Below are positions 48,919 to 58,338 of a stretch of DNA of 64,000 nt, piece by piece. The position numbers and the translations under genes were made by a program. Source of the stretch: Adhaeribacter pallidiroseus (GTDB lineage: Bacteria > Bacteroidota > Bacteroidia > Cytophagales > Hymenobacteraceae); assembly GCF_003340495.1 (NCBI RefSeq), contig NZ_QASA01000001.1, positions 4,650,001-4,714,000 of the forward strand, in the 5' to 3' direction. The first letter of the stretch is position 1. Every line of letters begins with the position of its first letter. The notes beneath the pieces were generated by a model. It saw only the letters and a list, made by a program, of their open reading frames with translations, did no database searches and had not been told where the DNA came from.

Positions 48919-49935
48919 ATGAAAACACTTGTGTGTACTTCTCCCGGTCGGTTTGAATACAGCCAGGGAGTAAAGCCATTATTAACCCAAGGAAACGCTA
49001 TTATTAAAATAAAACGTATTGGTATTTGCGGTACCGATTTGCATGCTTACGAAGGAACCCAGCCGTATTTTGAATACCCCCGGATTTTAGGGCACGAGCT
49101 GGCCGGTGAACTGGTAGAAACCGATGCCGCGGAAGGGTTTAGAGTAGGAGAAGCTGTTACCTTTATTCCGTATTTTAACTGTGGCATCTGCATTGCCTGC
49201 CGCAACGGCAAGCCTAATTGCTGCACTTCTATGAAAGTATGCGGCGTACACGCGCACGGAGGCATGGTGGAGTATTTATCGGTACCTTCTTCCTCGCTCA
49301 TTCACGGCGAGGGCTTAAGTTTTGATGAACTGGCTTTAATAGAACCTCTGGCCGTGGGAGCGCATGGAGTGCGGCGAGCCGCCGTACAACCTACCGAACT
49401 GGTATTGGTAATAGGTGCTGGGCCCATTGGGTTGGGGACGATGGAATTTGCCCGCCTGGCCGGCGGAAATGTTATTGCTCTGGATATAAACGAAGAACGG
49501 CTGCAATTTTGCCGGGATAAGCTGCAAATCCCTTATACGGTAAACGCCCTGTCCGCTAACGTAACCGAACAACTCGCCCAAATAACCAACGGCGATATGC
49601 CTACGGTAGTAATAGATGCCACCGGTAATCAGAAAGCCATAAACAATGCTTTTCAGTACCTGGCGCACGGAGCCCGATACGTGCTTATTGGTCTGCAAAA
49701 AGGAGATATTGTATTCAGCCATCCGGAATTTCATAAACGCGAAGCTACTTTAATGAGCAGCCGCAATGCTACCCGCCAGGATTTTGAACAAGTAGTGGCA
49801 GCCGTGAAAAATGGTTCAGTAGACCCCACCAAGTACATTACGCACCGTGTATTATTTAACCAAGTGAAAAGCGAGTTTGAAAGCTGGCTTGATCCGGCTA
49901 CCGGAGTAGTAAAAGCAGTAATTGAAATGGAATAA
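48919..49935 (+). CDS. Zinc-dependent medium-chain dehydrogenase (paralog 2)
   Basis: A 338-residue zinc MDR dehydrogenase, similar in plan to the protein encoded at 45007 but clearly divergent. Catalytic zinc ligands are in RIGICGTDLHAYEG and LGHELAGE; the structural zinc cluster is CGICIACRNGKPNCC. The Rossmann loop is GAGPIGLG (about 173-180). Threonine/sorbitol dehydrogenase-like, probably with a sugar or sugar-acid substrate. It is the first plus-strand gene of the other half of the locus. Confidence 0.87.
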   Translation: MKTLVCTSPGRFEYSQGVKPLLTQGNAIIKIKRIGICGTDLHAYEGTQPYFEYPRILGHELAGELVETDAAEGFRVGEAVTFIPYFNCGICIACRNGKPNCCTSMKVCGVHAHGGMVEYLSVPSSSLIHGEGLSFDELALIEPLAVGAHGVRRAAVQPTELVLVIGAGPIGLGTMEFARLAGGNVIALDINEERLQFCRDKLQIPYTVNALSANVTEQLAQITNGDMPTVVIDATGNQKAINNAFQYLAHGARYVLIGLQKGDIVFSHPEFHKREATLMSSRNATRQDFEQVVAAVKNGSVDPTKYITHRVLFNQVKSEFESWLDPATGVVKAVIEME

Positions 49936-49992
49936 ACTACCTATTGCTCAAAAGTAGCTAAACGTTAATTTCAATAAAATTAAATGTAACAG

Positions 49993-50076
49993 ATGAACCA
50001 GATAAAAACGTACACGCTGTTTTTTTTAAGTTTCTTACTAAGAGTTAGCCCCACCGTTGCCCAGCAATATTTTTAA
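49993..50076 (+). pseudogene. Truncated secreted-protein remnant (signal peptide only)
   Basis: A 27-codon frame, ATG to TAA, reading a typical signal peptide (MNQIKTYTLFFLSFLLRVSP then TVAQQYF) with an AQ cleavage site, then stopping at once. It fits the front end of an exported protein whose body has been lost between the dehydrogenase and mutarotase. Alternatively chance. Confidence 0.45.
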
Positions 50077-50178
50077 TTATAGTACCAGCAACCCGCCAAA
50101 ATTTGGTAAAGATTGGCCAAAAATTTAAAAATTTAAGACTCAGACCTTATTTATTGCCTTAAAAATAAAAGATACGTT

Positions 50179-50514
50179 TTGAAAAGATATTGTTTAGCCC
50201 TTGACCTGCACGATAACCCTGAGCTGGTTGCGCAATACGAGCATTGGCATAAACCCGAAAACTTTCGGCCGGAAATAAAACAAAGCATCCTGGAAGCCGG
50301 CATCACCAACATGGAAATCTACCGTTTTGGTACCCGTCTGTTCATGATTATGGATACGGATGATAATTTCAGTTTCGAACGAAAAGCAGCGATGGATGCT
50401 GCTAATCCCCAAGTACAGGATTGGGAAAACTTTGTCTGGCAGTTTCAAAAACCCGTTCCGGGGGCAAAAGCAGGCGAAAAATGGACTTTAATGGATAACA
50501 TTTTTAAGTTGTGA
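50179..50514 (+). CDS. L-rhamnose/L-fucose mutarotase-like protein (paralog 2)
   Basis: A 111-residue member of the same family as the protein at 43703 and closely similar in sequence: LALDLHDNPELVAQYEHWH, ITNMEIYRFGTRLFMIMDTDDNF, PQVQDWENFVWQF, KWTLMDNIF. The start is a TTG at 50179 (reads MKRYC as in the family); no ATG at the right place is seen. It is followed by a terminator and then copy 3 of the dispersed repeat. With the dehydrogenase upstream it mirrors the minus-strand set. Confidence 0.86.
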   Translation: MKRYCLALDLHDNPELVAQYEHWHKPENFRPEIKQSILEAGITNMEIYRFGTRLFMIMDTDDNFSFERKAAMDAANPQVQDWENFVWQFQKPVPGAKAGEKWTLMDNIFKL

Positions 50515-50565
50515 TACTTTTGCAGATTGCGGAAAGGTAAAATTTTAAAAAATCAGTAATCAGGT

Positions 50566-50599
50566 AGCCACTTTCAAGTAAAGTGGCTTTTTCTTTTTT
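50566..50599 (+). terminator. Intrinsic terminator
   Basis: 9-bp stem AGCCACTTT (50566-50574) and complement (50580-50588), then a T-rich run. It ends the mutarotase transcript. Confidence 0.82.
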
Positions 50600-50623
50600 A
50601 GTGGATTCTTCGATGCAACTTAT

Positions 50624-50655
50624 TCTCCCCCTACCCTTTCCAAAGGGGGACTTTT
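50624..50655. repeat. Short GC-rich palindromic element
   Basis: TCTCCCCCTACCCTTTCC then AAAGGGGGACTTTTTG: a C-run/G-run palindrome in intergenic DNA. It is the same style as the GC-rich ends of the metH insertion, but no nuclease gene is attached here. Confidence 0.4.
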
Positions 50656-50706
50656 TGCTTAAAAGTATCGTGGAGGTACTAAAGAGGGCTATTACTATTT
50701 AAAACT

Positions 50707-51031
50707 TTTCTACTGCGTAGCGAAATAGGTTCCTCCTGAATGACACCGTAGATGGTTTTAATGACAATTTTTAAAATTTTCCCTGCCTGCTATGCAACAG
50801 ATAGCATTAGCTCGGTGCAAAGAATGACGCTAAACTGTTCTGTTGTTCAGCGAGTTTTTAGCGTCTTGCGTTTTTTTGATTCTTTTTGTGTCAAGACAAA
50901 AAGAACAATTACTTCAGCCATAAAACAACTCCAATTAGCAATCAAAGCAAAAGCCGCTGCTATGCGAACGAGAATTTACTTTATAAATCGTAAGGCGTAT
51001 TAGGCACGAAAGTAAATCTGCGCTATAGTAG
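50707..51031 (+). repeat. Dispersed repeat, copy 3
   Basis: Third copy, plus strand, about 325 bp. It keeps the left arm (GCGTAGCGAAATAGGTTCC), the 9-bp stem GACGCTAAA/TTTAGCGTC and the TTCTTTTTG/CAAAAAGAA stem, and the right end GGCACGAAAGTAAATCTGCG. Its 83-codon frame (50752-51003) resembles that of copy 1. Confidence 0.7.
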
Positions 51032-51083
51032 AGCCGTTGTTATGATAAAGAGAATTTAGTCGAATTCAACCTAACTATTAAGT

Positions 51084-51941
51084 TTACCGATGCAACCCGT
51101 GCCTCTGACACATTTGCTGAATAAACGTTAAACCTTTTTCGGCAATATCCCAGGGTTTGGAAAACTCGCGCCATACGCCAATAGAATTGGCAAAGTCCGG
51201 ATCGTTGCGGGAAAAAGCCTCGATGGTGAGTAAACCCTGGTAGTTTATGCCGGCTAAAGCCGCAAAAGCTTCGTCGAAGTTAATGTGGCCATCGCCGGGC
51301 GTGCCGCGGTCGTTTTCGCTGATATGCACGTGCACCAGATAAGGCGCAATGGTTTGAATAGCCTGGGTAAACTTTTTTTCTTCGATGTTGGCGTGGTGCG
51401 TATCAAACATGGCCCGAACGTTCGGATGATTTACTTGCTGCAGTAACCGGGTAAGCTGCTCCATGGTATTACATAAATAACACTCAAACCGGTTTAAAGC
51501 TTCTAAGCCAAAGGTTACACCCGCCGGAGCAGCGTACTCTCCGGCTGCATGTAATACTTCGGCACTCCAGCCGTATTCGGCATCTTCGGGAGCGTGCAAA
51601 GCAAATACCGCGTGTGCCGAATGCAACGGGCCACATAAAATTTTAGCTCCTAAATCATGGCTTCGGTCAATCACCCATTTCAGGCGATCCAGCGCCTTAG
51701 CCCGCGTCTCCGCCGAGTCGCTAATGGGGTTTTCAGCTTTACCCACCGTGGATACCGTACTTACTGCTAAACCCAGGTTGCGGCAATGCTCCCCCACCTG
51801 CTTATAAGCCGCGGCATCCGGCGAGCCTACGTAAAACTCGACGCTATCATAGCCGGTTTCTTTTAATCGGTCGATAACTGGCAAAATTTCATCCGACACA
51901 ACGGCCGACCAGGCGAGCACATTAAATCCAATTTTGTTCAT
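51084..51941 (-). CDS. Sugar phosphate isomerase/epimerase (tagatose/psicose epimerase-like)
   Basis: A 285-residue TIM barrel with all four metal-site segments: FGLEALNRFECY (Glu), RAMFDTHHANIEE (Asp, His), HVHISENDRGTPGDGHINF (His, Glu/Asp) and LLTIEAFSRND (Glu). The metal and closing residues match the D-tagatose 3-epimerase / hydroxypyruvate-isomerase branch, so it probably epimerises a ketose. It is on the minus strand, separated from ThuA by about 150 bp and perhaps co-transcribed with it. Confidence 0.85.
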   Translation of the reverse strand: MNKIGFNVLAWSAVVSDEILPVIDRLKETGYDSVEFYVGSPDAAAYKQVGEHCRNLGLAVSTVSTVGKAENPISDSAETRAKALDRLKWVIDRSHDLGAKILCGPLHSAHAVFALHAPEDAEYGWSAEVLHAAGEYAAPAGVTFGLEALNRFECYLCNTMEQLTRLLQQVNHPNVRAMFDTHHANIEEKKFTQAIQTIAPYLVHVHISENDRGTPGDGHINFDEAFAALAGINYQGLLTIEAFSRNDPDFANSIGVWREFSKPWDIAEKGLTFIQQMCQRHGLHR

Positions 51942-52094
51942 TTAGAAAGAGCAGTATTACTGGTAATAATTAAATAAATACCGGGGTAAAATGAAGGTAA
52001 ACGAAATTTCTTAAAATTAGCTGATACTCCAGTTGCTATTGCTTCACGAGCAATTACCTACAAACAATTACAAGGCAAAAATTTAAAAATTTAC

Positions 52095-52982
52095 TTATTT
52101 ACTGGCTTGTATGCCGTGGTAAGGCGCATTAATGGCGATTTTGCCGGCCCATTTTTTAGGTACGGGCTTACCAGCAGCCCAATGAACGCCATTAATTACC
52201 AACCGTTGCACCGGCTCTAAGTCAAAATCTTCCGGGTGGCCCAAGGTGGTCATAAAAAATTTTCCGCCGAAAGAATTGGTGCCGGTCCAGGCTACCGGGT
52301 TATCTTGTGCTTCTTTATCCGGGTTAACCGCATGGCCCATTAATAACAACGTGGAGCCCTTGGCAGGATAATCGGGCAGTACACGGTATAACCAGGAGCG
52401 GGCGTGAAAGTTATTGCTGACACCGGTGAGAATCGGATTTTTAGCGGCTTCGGGAATTATACTGACATCGGTGCTGGATTCGTGTCCGTAGTGCGTGTGT
52501 TTGGCCTTACCGCCCCAGCCCGGAGGTGCATTAAACACCATTTCGCCAAAAGCATTCCATTTTTCGAGTTCGTGACCGGCCGGGTAGTTAAACGCGTGCG
52601 TGGTAGTCCGGAAACCAATTACGGGTTTACCGGATTTTAAATAAGCCTCAATGTGCTTAACCTGGTCGGCGGGTAAACGGCGCCAGCGTAAAAAAAACAC
52701 GGCTACGTCGGCGTCTTTCAAAGCTTCTAAGCCCGGAATGTTTTCTTCGGAGTTATGATCCGGCGAAGCTTTGAGTACTTTGGTCCGGAACCCGTAATTT
52801 TTTTCCAGTTCGGTGGCAATAGCCGGCATGGTTAATTCGCCGCTGTACTCGTGGTCGCCGGTTACAAACACGATTAAAGGCTTTTTGGCGCTACTTTTAC
52901 TTTGGGCACAAGCCACAAAGACCGATTGCAACAGAATGCTGAGAAAAAGAAACAGGTAATGCATTTTTTTTAAATTTTTCAT
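52095..52982 (-). CDS. ThuA domain-containing protein
   Basis: A 295-residue exported protein (signal peptide ending FVACAQ; a lipobox-like VAC is possible). The ThuA fold, a class I glutamine-amidotransferase-like domain, covers about 35-270: LIVFVTGDHEYSG, DADVAVFFLRWRRLP, GKPVIGFRTTTHAFNYP, and the THYGHESSTDV and TLGHPEDF blocks. ThuA proteins are linked to trehalose/sugar utilisation without a known reaction. It lies between the isomerase and the SGNH/cytochrome fusion on the same strand. A -7-like element (minus strand TAAATTTG) is at 53029-53036. Confidence 0.87.
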   Translation of the reverse strand: MKNLKKMHYLFLFLSILLQSVFVACAQSKSSAKKPLIVFVTGDHEYSGELTMPAIATELEKNYGFRTKVLKASPDHNSEENIPGLEALKDADVAVFFLRWRRLPADQVKHIEAYLKSGKPVIGFRTTTHAFNYPAGHELEKWNAFGEMVFNAPPGWGGKAKHTHYGHESSTDVSIIPEAAKNPILTGVSNNFHARSWLYRVLPDYPAKGSTLLLMGHAVNPDKEAQDNPVAWTGTNSFGGKFFMTTLGHPEDFDLEPVQRLVINGVHWAAGKPVPKKWAGKIAINAPYHGIQASK

Positions 52983-53406
52983 AAACCGCTAGTAAGTGGT
53001 ACAGTATATTTTGCAGGAAGTACTTTGTCAAATTTAATATTATGTAAACGTAAAAAGATTACATGAACTAGAAGTAAATCACTTTATCTATAGAGGTTAT
53101 TCCGCAGGAAATTATTCACGTAGCTAAATAACTTCCTGCGTAAAAACAGCATCATTAAACTTTTTTGTTTAGGCCCCAAGTTTAAATTAGTGCTGTTTTA
53201 ATTTTAATTTTGGGTTAGATTTAGCAAAGCATAATTAATACTCTCATATAAAGAGAGCTTGTAACTGCCGGAAGGCAGAGACTCTTCTTTATACATTAAA
53301 GCCTCGAGCTGCTTCGCTTAACAGTAGCGCTAGCTAATTTAACTGAAGCACTCGTTTACGGATAGTTTTTTTACCAGTCGAACAACGAGCAACGAATAAC
53401 CAATGC
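52983..53406. other. Intergenic region
   Basis: About 420 bp upstream of thuA. Contains only the -7-like element noted and, at about 53378-53403, a reverse-oriented decayed GTTGTTCGTTATTA-type repeat at the end of the neighbouring gene. Confidence 0.5.
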
Positions 53407-56400
53407 TTACTGCGCGCCGTTTTCCAGCGGATATTGTTTCAGCAGATCATCCGGAGAATAGAAACCCGTTTTGGCTTTGGTGGAGGCTCGTACTACTTTC
53501 ACTTTGTCCGGAGAAATAGCGGGTGCTTTATTACCAAAAGAGTTGCGCACGTAAGTAAGCACCGCCGCTACTTCTTCGTCCTTCAGCATCCCGCCAAAAG
53601 GAGTCATGGGTACTTGCCCGCCGTAATTCTGGCCCAGTACGTTAATAGGACCTTGCATGCCATTTAACACTACTTTAATTAAGCGTTCTTCGTTGCCGGT
53701 TACCCATTTGGTGCCAGCCAGCGGCGGAAAGCCGGAAGCCGAAAGACCATTACCATCGGGCTGATGACACGTAATGCAATATCCTTCCCGGGCATAAATG
53801 GCTTTGCCTTGCACAAATAACTCGCGTTCCTTGCCTTTTAAATCCGTTGTAATAGCAGCTTCTTTTTTCTCTTCTACTGATTTACCGTTTAAATGAGCCA
53901 CCGCTGTTTCGTGGGCGTGTATCATCCAGTCATCCAGAGGCTTTTTAGCGGCTTCCGCCAGAATAGGCAAGCCTTTTTCTTTATCGAGCCACGATGCCGC
54001 CACAATTGCTTCCAGGCGCACCCGTCCATGTTCGTCGCGGGCCGCCTGCATTAATAAATCGGCTTGTTCCGGTACCTGATGACCGGTGTAACGCACCACG
54101 CGCGTAGCCGCTGCCCGCACATGATAATCTTTGGCCTGCAGCAATTGCTTTAATAAATTCTGATCTACTTTATTCATGCCCCAGCTTACCCATAAGCCTT
54201 CGAGTAAGTGGTGTTCGTATTTCGGATCGTTTTTATCCAGTTTGGCGGTCCAGGTATTCAGTTGCGACAGAACCTCAGCCGTTGGCCGACCGCGAAGTTC
54301 CCGGCGGGTACGGTAGCGGGTGCGGTATTCCGGTAATTTTAAATTTTCGAACAGCTCGCTAATGCTGGCTCCCGCTACTTTGGCTGGTTGCACCAATGGA
54401 CGACCCGGATAGGTAATGCGGTAAATGCGGCCGTGTACGTGGTCGCGCAACGGGTCGCGGGCATTGTGCTGCATGTGCCCGATTAAGATGTTGTGCCAAT
54501 CGGCTATGTACAAAGAACCGTCCGGGGCAAACTCCATATCTACGGGCCGGAAATTGCGGTCTTCGGATACCAATAGATCTTGCCGATGCTGGCTAATGTA
54601 GCCGGTTCCGTCGTCTTTTAAGGAGTGTTGCTTCGTGCCTAAAAAGCCGATGGTATTATTGATAATAATATCGCCCTGCGCATCATCCGGAAAGTGGCGG
54701 CTCGATATAAACTCTAGGCCGGAGGTAGGCCGCACCCGGTGCTTGTCTTCTATTAACTGCTTGGATTTGTGGGTAGACACCCCGTAACGTGGTTTCACGC
54801 TGCCGGGCATCATCCAGCGCACATCGGGGCTGGAAGTTTCGGCAAAGAAATTTTGGCCCCAATCATCGAAAGCAATCCCCCAGGGATTGGGAATTGCGAG
54901 TTGAGCGGTACGTTCCAGTTGCCGGCGCTGCGGATTATAACGGTAAAAACCGCCGTTGGTCGCCCGCACCGGTCCATACGACGTTTCGACGTTGGTGTGC
55001 AGGAAAACGCCTTCGCCCATGTAAATGGCGCCGGAAGGATCGAGCGTATAGGTATGGTGGGCGTGGTGCGTATCGTGGTCATCAAAACCGCTTAACAAGA
55101 TTTCCCGGGTATCGGCTTTATCGTCGCCGTTGGTATCCCGGAACAGCATAAAATTAGTACCCTGCGAAATATAAACTCCTTCCGGAGCCAGCTCAAAACC
55201 AACCGGCAAATGCAAGCCATCGGCAAAAACCGTTTGTTTATCGGCTTTGCCATCGTTATTGGTATCTTCCAGAATAATAATTTTATCGTTGGGTTTCGCG
55301 TCGCCGGGCTTATAATGCGGGTACGTAGGCATGGTGGCCACCCACAGCCGGCCTTTGTTATCGAAGGTGATCTGGCAAGGGTTGGCTAAATCGGTAAACT
55401 CTTTCTCCGACGCAAACATTTCAATTTTGTAACCCGGCGCTACTTTTAACTTGTTTAAAGCATCTTGCCCGTACAAGTATTCCATGCTGCCGTTTTTCTC
55501 CGGGTTATAGTTCGTAGTTACAGGCGGCAAAACGGTAGTTTTCTGGTCAGCGGCGGCTACGTCCATTTTTTGGCCTTTTACGGCTTGCCAAATAGCCTGA
55601 TCCCGGATATCCGTCATTTCGCGGATTTTCTTTAATTCAGCGGGGTAATTATCGGGTCCGAAAGGATTGTAGCGACGACCGTACACGTGCACGCCATTCG
55701 GGATTTTAAGATCGTTGTGCCACATCCAGTTTTTCTCCTGAACGGCCGCGTGTACTAAAGCCCGGTTTTTTTCATTTTTAACGGGCGTTTTACCAAAAAC
55801 CTGGTCGGCTAATAATTTAGAAAATCGGGCGTACCCATTATCGGTCAGTTGCGAACCGTCGATGGTTAAAAACTCTTCAGTGGCATCGTACCAGCCTTTA
55901 GTAGGAGTAAAAGCATTTACGAAAAGTACTTTATTTTTGGCGGCTACTTCTTTCATTGCCTCGGTATACAGGCTTAGGTTGGCGTTTTCTTTTTTCCCGT
56001 TGGGCAAATCGTATTTACCCGAAAGATCTTCGAAGGCAATGGGAGAAACTAAGGCTAGTTGCGGCGCGGTTTTGCCATTGTACTTTTGCTTTAAAGTATG
56101 TTTTACAAAAGCGTCCAGCTCGGCTTTGTAATTTTCTAAACCTGGTTTACCTTCGAAGGATTCGTTATAACCAAAAAAGGCAATTATAATATCGGCTTTG
56201 TGGCGCGTAATCCATTCATCGGGGGTTTCGTAGTGGCCTTGGCTGTCAGAATAATTAGCTAATTCCGTTTGAAACTTTTCGGCCCCGGGGAAAGCCCAGG
56301 GCGATACCCGGCCAGAGTGCGGCCGAAAGCCGGGCGTATTGCCCCCGTCGCACATATTCCGGATATACAGCTGGTTATCGGGGTAGCGCAACTGCATTTC

Positions 56401-56589
56401 TGTTTCAAAATGCCCAAAGTTCAACATGCGGGAACCCAGGTTGTTGCCCACCAGAATAAGGTGCGAACCTTTGCTGAGTTTTAAGGGATTGGAAGTTGAC
56501 TGGGTAAATTGCAGCGTTAAAAAAGCTATGATTACTAGTCCTAAACTAGTGAGGCCAACCGGTAAATTTCCTCGCTTACTACTTTTCAT
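53407..56589 (-). CDS. SGNH hydrolase - dehydrogenase - HEAT - cytochrome c fusion protein
   Basis: A 1060-residue exported protein. After the signal/anchor (about 1-28) come an SGNH/GDSL-like domain (about 35-280; LVGNNLGSR near the start and FFGYNES) and a PVC-type membrane-bound dehydrogenase beta-propeller (about 380-720; KIEMFASEKEFTDLANPCQI, LWVATMPTYPHY, FAPDGSLYIADWHN). Helical HEAT-like repeats (about 760-900) and a class I cytochrome c end the protein, with C938-I-T-C-H942 and a MTPFGGM methionine ligand. It probably oxidises a sugar or polyol released in the periplasm. Downstream of susD on the same strand, after an intergenic hairpin. Confidence 0.85.
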   Translation of the reverse strand: MKSSKRGNLPVGLTSLGLVIIAFLTLQFTQSTSNPLKLSKGSHLILVGNNLGSRMLNFGHFETEMQLRYPDNQLYIRNMCDGGNTPGFRPHSGRVSPWAFPGAEKFQTELANYSDSQGHYETPDEWITRHKADIIIAFFGYNESFEGKPGLENYKAELDAFVKHTLKQKYNGKTAPQLALVSPIAFEDLSGKYDLPNGKKENANLSLYTEAMKEVAAKNKVLFVNAFTPTKGWYDATEEFLTIDGSQLTDNGYARFSKLLADQVFGKTPVKNEKNRALVHAAVQEKNWMWHNDLKIPNGVHVYGRRYNPFGPDNYPAELKKIREMTDIRDQAIWQAVKGQKMDVAAADQKTTVLPPVTTNYNPEKNGSMEYLYGQDALNKLKVAPGYKIEMFASEKEFTDLANPCQITFDNKGRLWVATMPTYPHYKPGDAKPNDKIIILEDTNNDGKADKQTVFADGLHLPVGFELAPEGVYISQGTNFMLFRDTNGDDKADTREILLSGFDDHDTHHAHHTYTLDPSGAIYMGEGVFLHTNVETSYGPVRATNGGFYRYNPQRRQLERTAQLAIPNPWGIAFDDWGQNFFAETSSPDVRWMMPGSVKPRYGVSTHKSKQLIEDKHRVRPTSGLEFISSRHFPDDAQGDIIINNTIGFLGTKQHSLKDDGTGYISQHRQDLLVSEDRNFRPVDMEFAPDGSLYIADWHNILIGHMQHNARDPLRDHVHGRIYRITYPGRPLVQPAKVAGASISELFENLKLPEYRTRYRTRRELRGRPTAEVLSQLNTWTAKLDKNDPKYEHHLLEGLWVSWGMNKVDQNLLKQLLQAKDYHVRAAATRVVRYTGHQVPEQADLLMQAARDEHGRVRLEAIVAASWLDKEKGLPILAEAAKKPLDDWMIHAHETAVAHLNGKSVEEKKEAAITTDLKGKERELFVQGKAIYAREGYCITCHQPDGNGLSASGFPPLAGTKWVTGNEERLIKVVLNGMQGPINVLGQNYGGQVPMTPFGGMLKDEEVAAVLTYVRNSFGNKAPAISPDKVKVVRASTKAKTGFYSPDDLLKQYPLENGAQ

Positions 56590-56727
56590 CGACGATCTTA
56601 TATTGTAAAAATTTAAAAAATGACGTTGTGGGTGGCAGTTGCGGGAGCAAGCTGCTTTGTATAAAGGTATCGGGTTATATAAAACTAACTATCCTGACCT
56701 GTCCTGGCCCGTGCTTCTTCATTAATT

Positions 56728-56767
56728 ATCCGATAAGAAACGTAAACGCGCTAGTTTCTTATCGGAT
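56728..56767 (-). terminator. Hairpin after susD
   Basis: Perfect 14-bp stem ATCCGATAAGAAAC (56728-56741) and complement (56754-56767) with a 12-base loop. It is beyond the susD stop (minus strand) and before the fusion gene; the T-run is weak, so termination may be partial. Confidence 0.75.
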
Positions 56768-56804
56768 AAGTGCGGTAATGAAACCTTTAATATAAGCTTA
56801 AAAT

Positions 56805-58313
56805 TTAATAACCGGTGTTCTGACCCAGGTTTTTATTGTTCCGGACTTCGGCAGTTGGTAATGGAAATAACAATTCCCGATCTTTTAATACCGGTCCGTA
56901 GGAGAACTGGTGCCCTACGTAATCGTCGAAAGTTTTGGTTTTTACATTGAAGGCTTTGCGCAAACGCACCATATCGAACCAGGTTTTATTTTCGTAACTC
57001 AGCTCATGCCATTTTTCGCGCCAGATGGCCTCCCGGAATAGTTCCTTGCTTAATCCTTGCAGCTCCGGCAGTTCAGCTCTTCTTCTAATTAAATTAACCG
57101 CTTCGTAAGCTTCGGCAGTTGGCCCGGCTGCTTCATTGGCCGCTTCGGCATAAATTAACAAGACTTCGGCATACCGCATTAACATCCAGTTTAAGCCACT
57201 GTTGGTCGTTTCCAGCTGGGCTTTCGGGTCGAAATGCTTGTAAATAAAATGCCCGCCTAAATTAATACTACTATTTCTATCGCTGCTCAGGGTATACTCG
57301 GTGTAGTAAAACTCTTTTTCCCGGGTTCGTTTGTCGTTGGGTTCGTAGGTCTGCACAAAATCAGTATTGGCGTAAATGGCCCCGGTTTCGTCGGAGTAAG
57401 CCGAAATACCTTTGTTATAGGGTATAATGGAAGTTTGCCAGTTAGACGATATCAGAAAAGGCGCAAACTGCACCATAAAAATGTGTTCGCCGGTATTTTC
57501 GGTGGCTTCGTTGTGCAAATCGTTGTAAGAAGCAAACAAGCTATAGGCGTTGGACGAAATAACCTCCTGGGCTTTAGCGGCGGCTTTCTGGTAATATTCG
57601 GTGCCTTTTTGTAAAGGGTAGCCGGCCATAGTCAGGTACACGCTGGATAGTAAAGATTTTACGGCTCCGGTAGTTGCTTTTCCGGATTTATCAGTAACCG
57701 GCAGCCCGGCTGATTCGGCCACTGTTAAATCTTCGACAATTAAGTTGTATACTTCTTGTTCCGGCGCCCGCGACGGGTATAACGCTTCCGAATTTAAATC
57801 TACTGGTTCGGTAATTAAGGGAATAGGGCCAAAAATCCGCACCAGGTTATAATAGTAATAAGCCCGTAGAAATCGGGCCTCGCCCAGTAGCCGCTTTTTC
57901 TGGCTTTCGTCCATGGTTATACTGGGTATATTTTTAATAGCCAGATTGGCATTGGCAATACCCTTGTAGCTGCTGGTCCAGTAGGTACCGCCGTAGGAGT
58001 TGTCAGAATTGTTTACCAGGTTCCGGATATTAATGCTGTTCTGGGCCTGACCTAAATCGGTGTTGGCGAGCCCGGTAGCAAATTCCAGCATCATCCAGGG
58101 AGCGCCATTAAAGCCGCCGCCGGTAGTGGACCGTAAATCGGCGTAAATGGCGTTTACAATACTTTCGGCGTGCTTGGGTTGCGTAAAATAAGTATCCTGG
58201 GTGAAATTAGACTGGTCGGTCTCTTCCAGAAAATCATCACAACTGGTACTAAAAAGCAGTAAAGCAAGGCCTAAAAACGAATGGCGCGTATATTTTTTAA
58301 AATTTCTATTCAT
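56805..58313 (-). CDS. RagB/SusD family nutrient-binding lipoprotein
   Basis: Outer-membrane surface lipoprotein of about 502 residues, partner of the SusC-type channel encoded just upstream. The ATG at 58313 gives the signal peptide with lipobox STSC (LALLLFSTSC) and the family start DDFLEETDQSNF. TPR-like helices (FLRAYYYYNLVRIFGPIPL, MRYAEVLLIYAEAANEA) and the C-terminal WREKWHELSYENKTWFDMVR, AEVRNNKNLGQNTGY are typical. The gene starts 25 bp after susC. The glycan it binds is not determined. Confidence 0.92.
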   Translation of the reverse strand: MNRNFKKYTRHSFLGLALLLFSTSCDDFLEETDQSNFTQDTYFTQPKHAESIVNAIYADLRSTTGGGFNGAPWMMLEFATGLANTDLGQAQNSINIRNLVNNSDNSYGGTYWTSSYKGIANANLAIKNIPSITMDESQKKRLLGEARFLRAYYYYNLVRIFGPIPLITEPVDLNSEALYPSRAPEQEVYNLIVEDLTVAESAGLPVTDKSGKATTGAVKSLLSSVYLTMAGYPLQKGTEYYQKAAAKAQEVISSNAYSLFASYNDLHNEATENTGEHIFMVQFAPFLISSNWQTSIIPYNKGISAYSDETGAIYANTDFVQTYEPNDKRTREKEFYYTEYTLSSDRNSSINLGGHFIYKHFDPKAQLETTNSGLNWMLMRYAEVLLIYAEAANEAAGPTAEAYEAVNLIRRRAELPELQGLSKELFREAIWREKWHELSYENKTWFDMVRLRKAFNVKTKTFDDYVGHQFSYGPVLKDRELLFPLPTAEVRNNKNLGQNTGY

Positions 58314-58338
58314 AACAAATGTTTTTAAACGGAATAAA

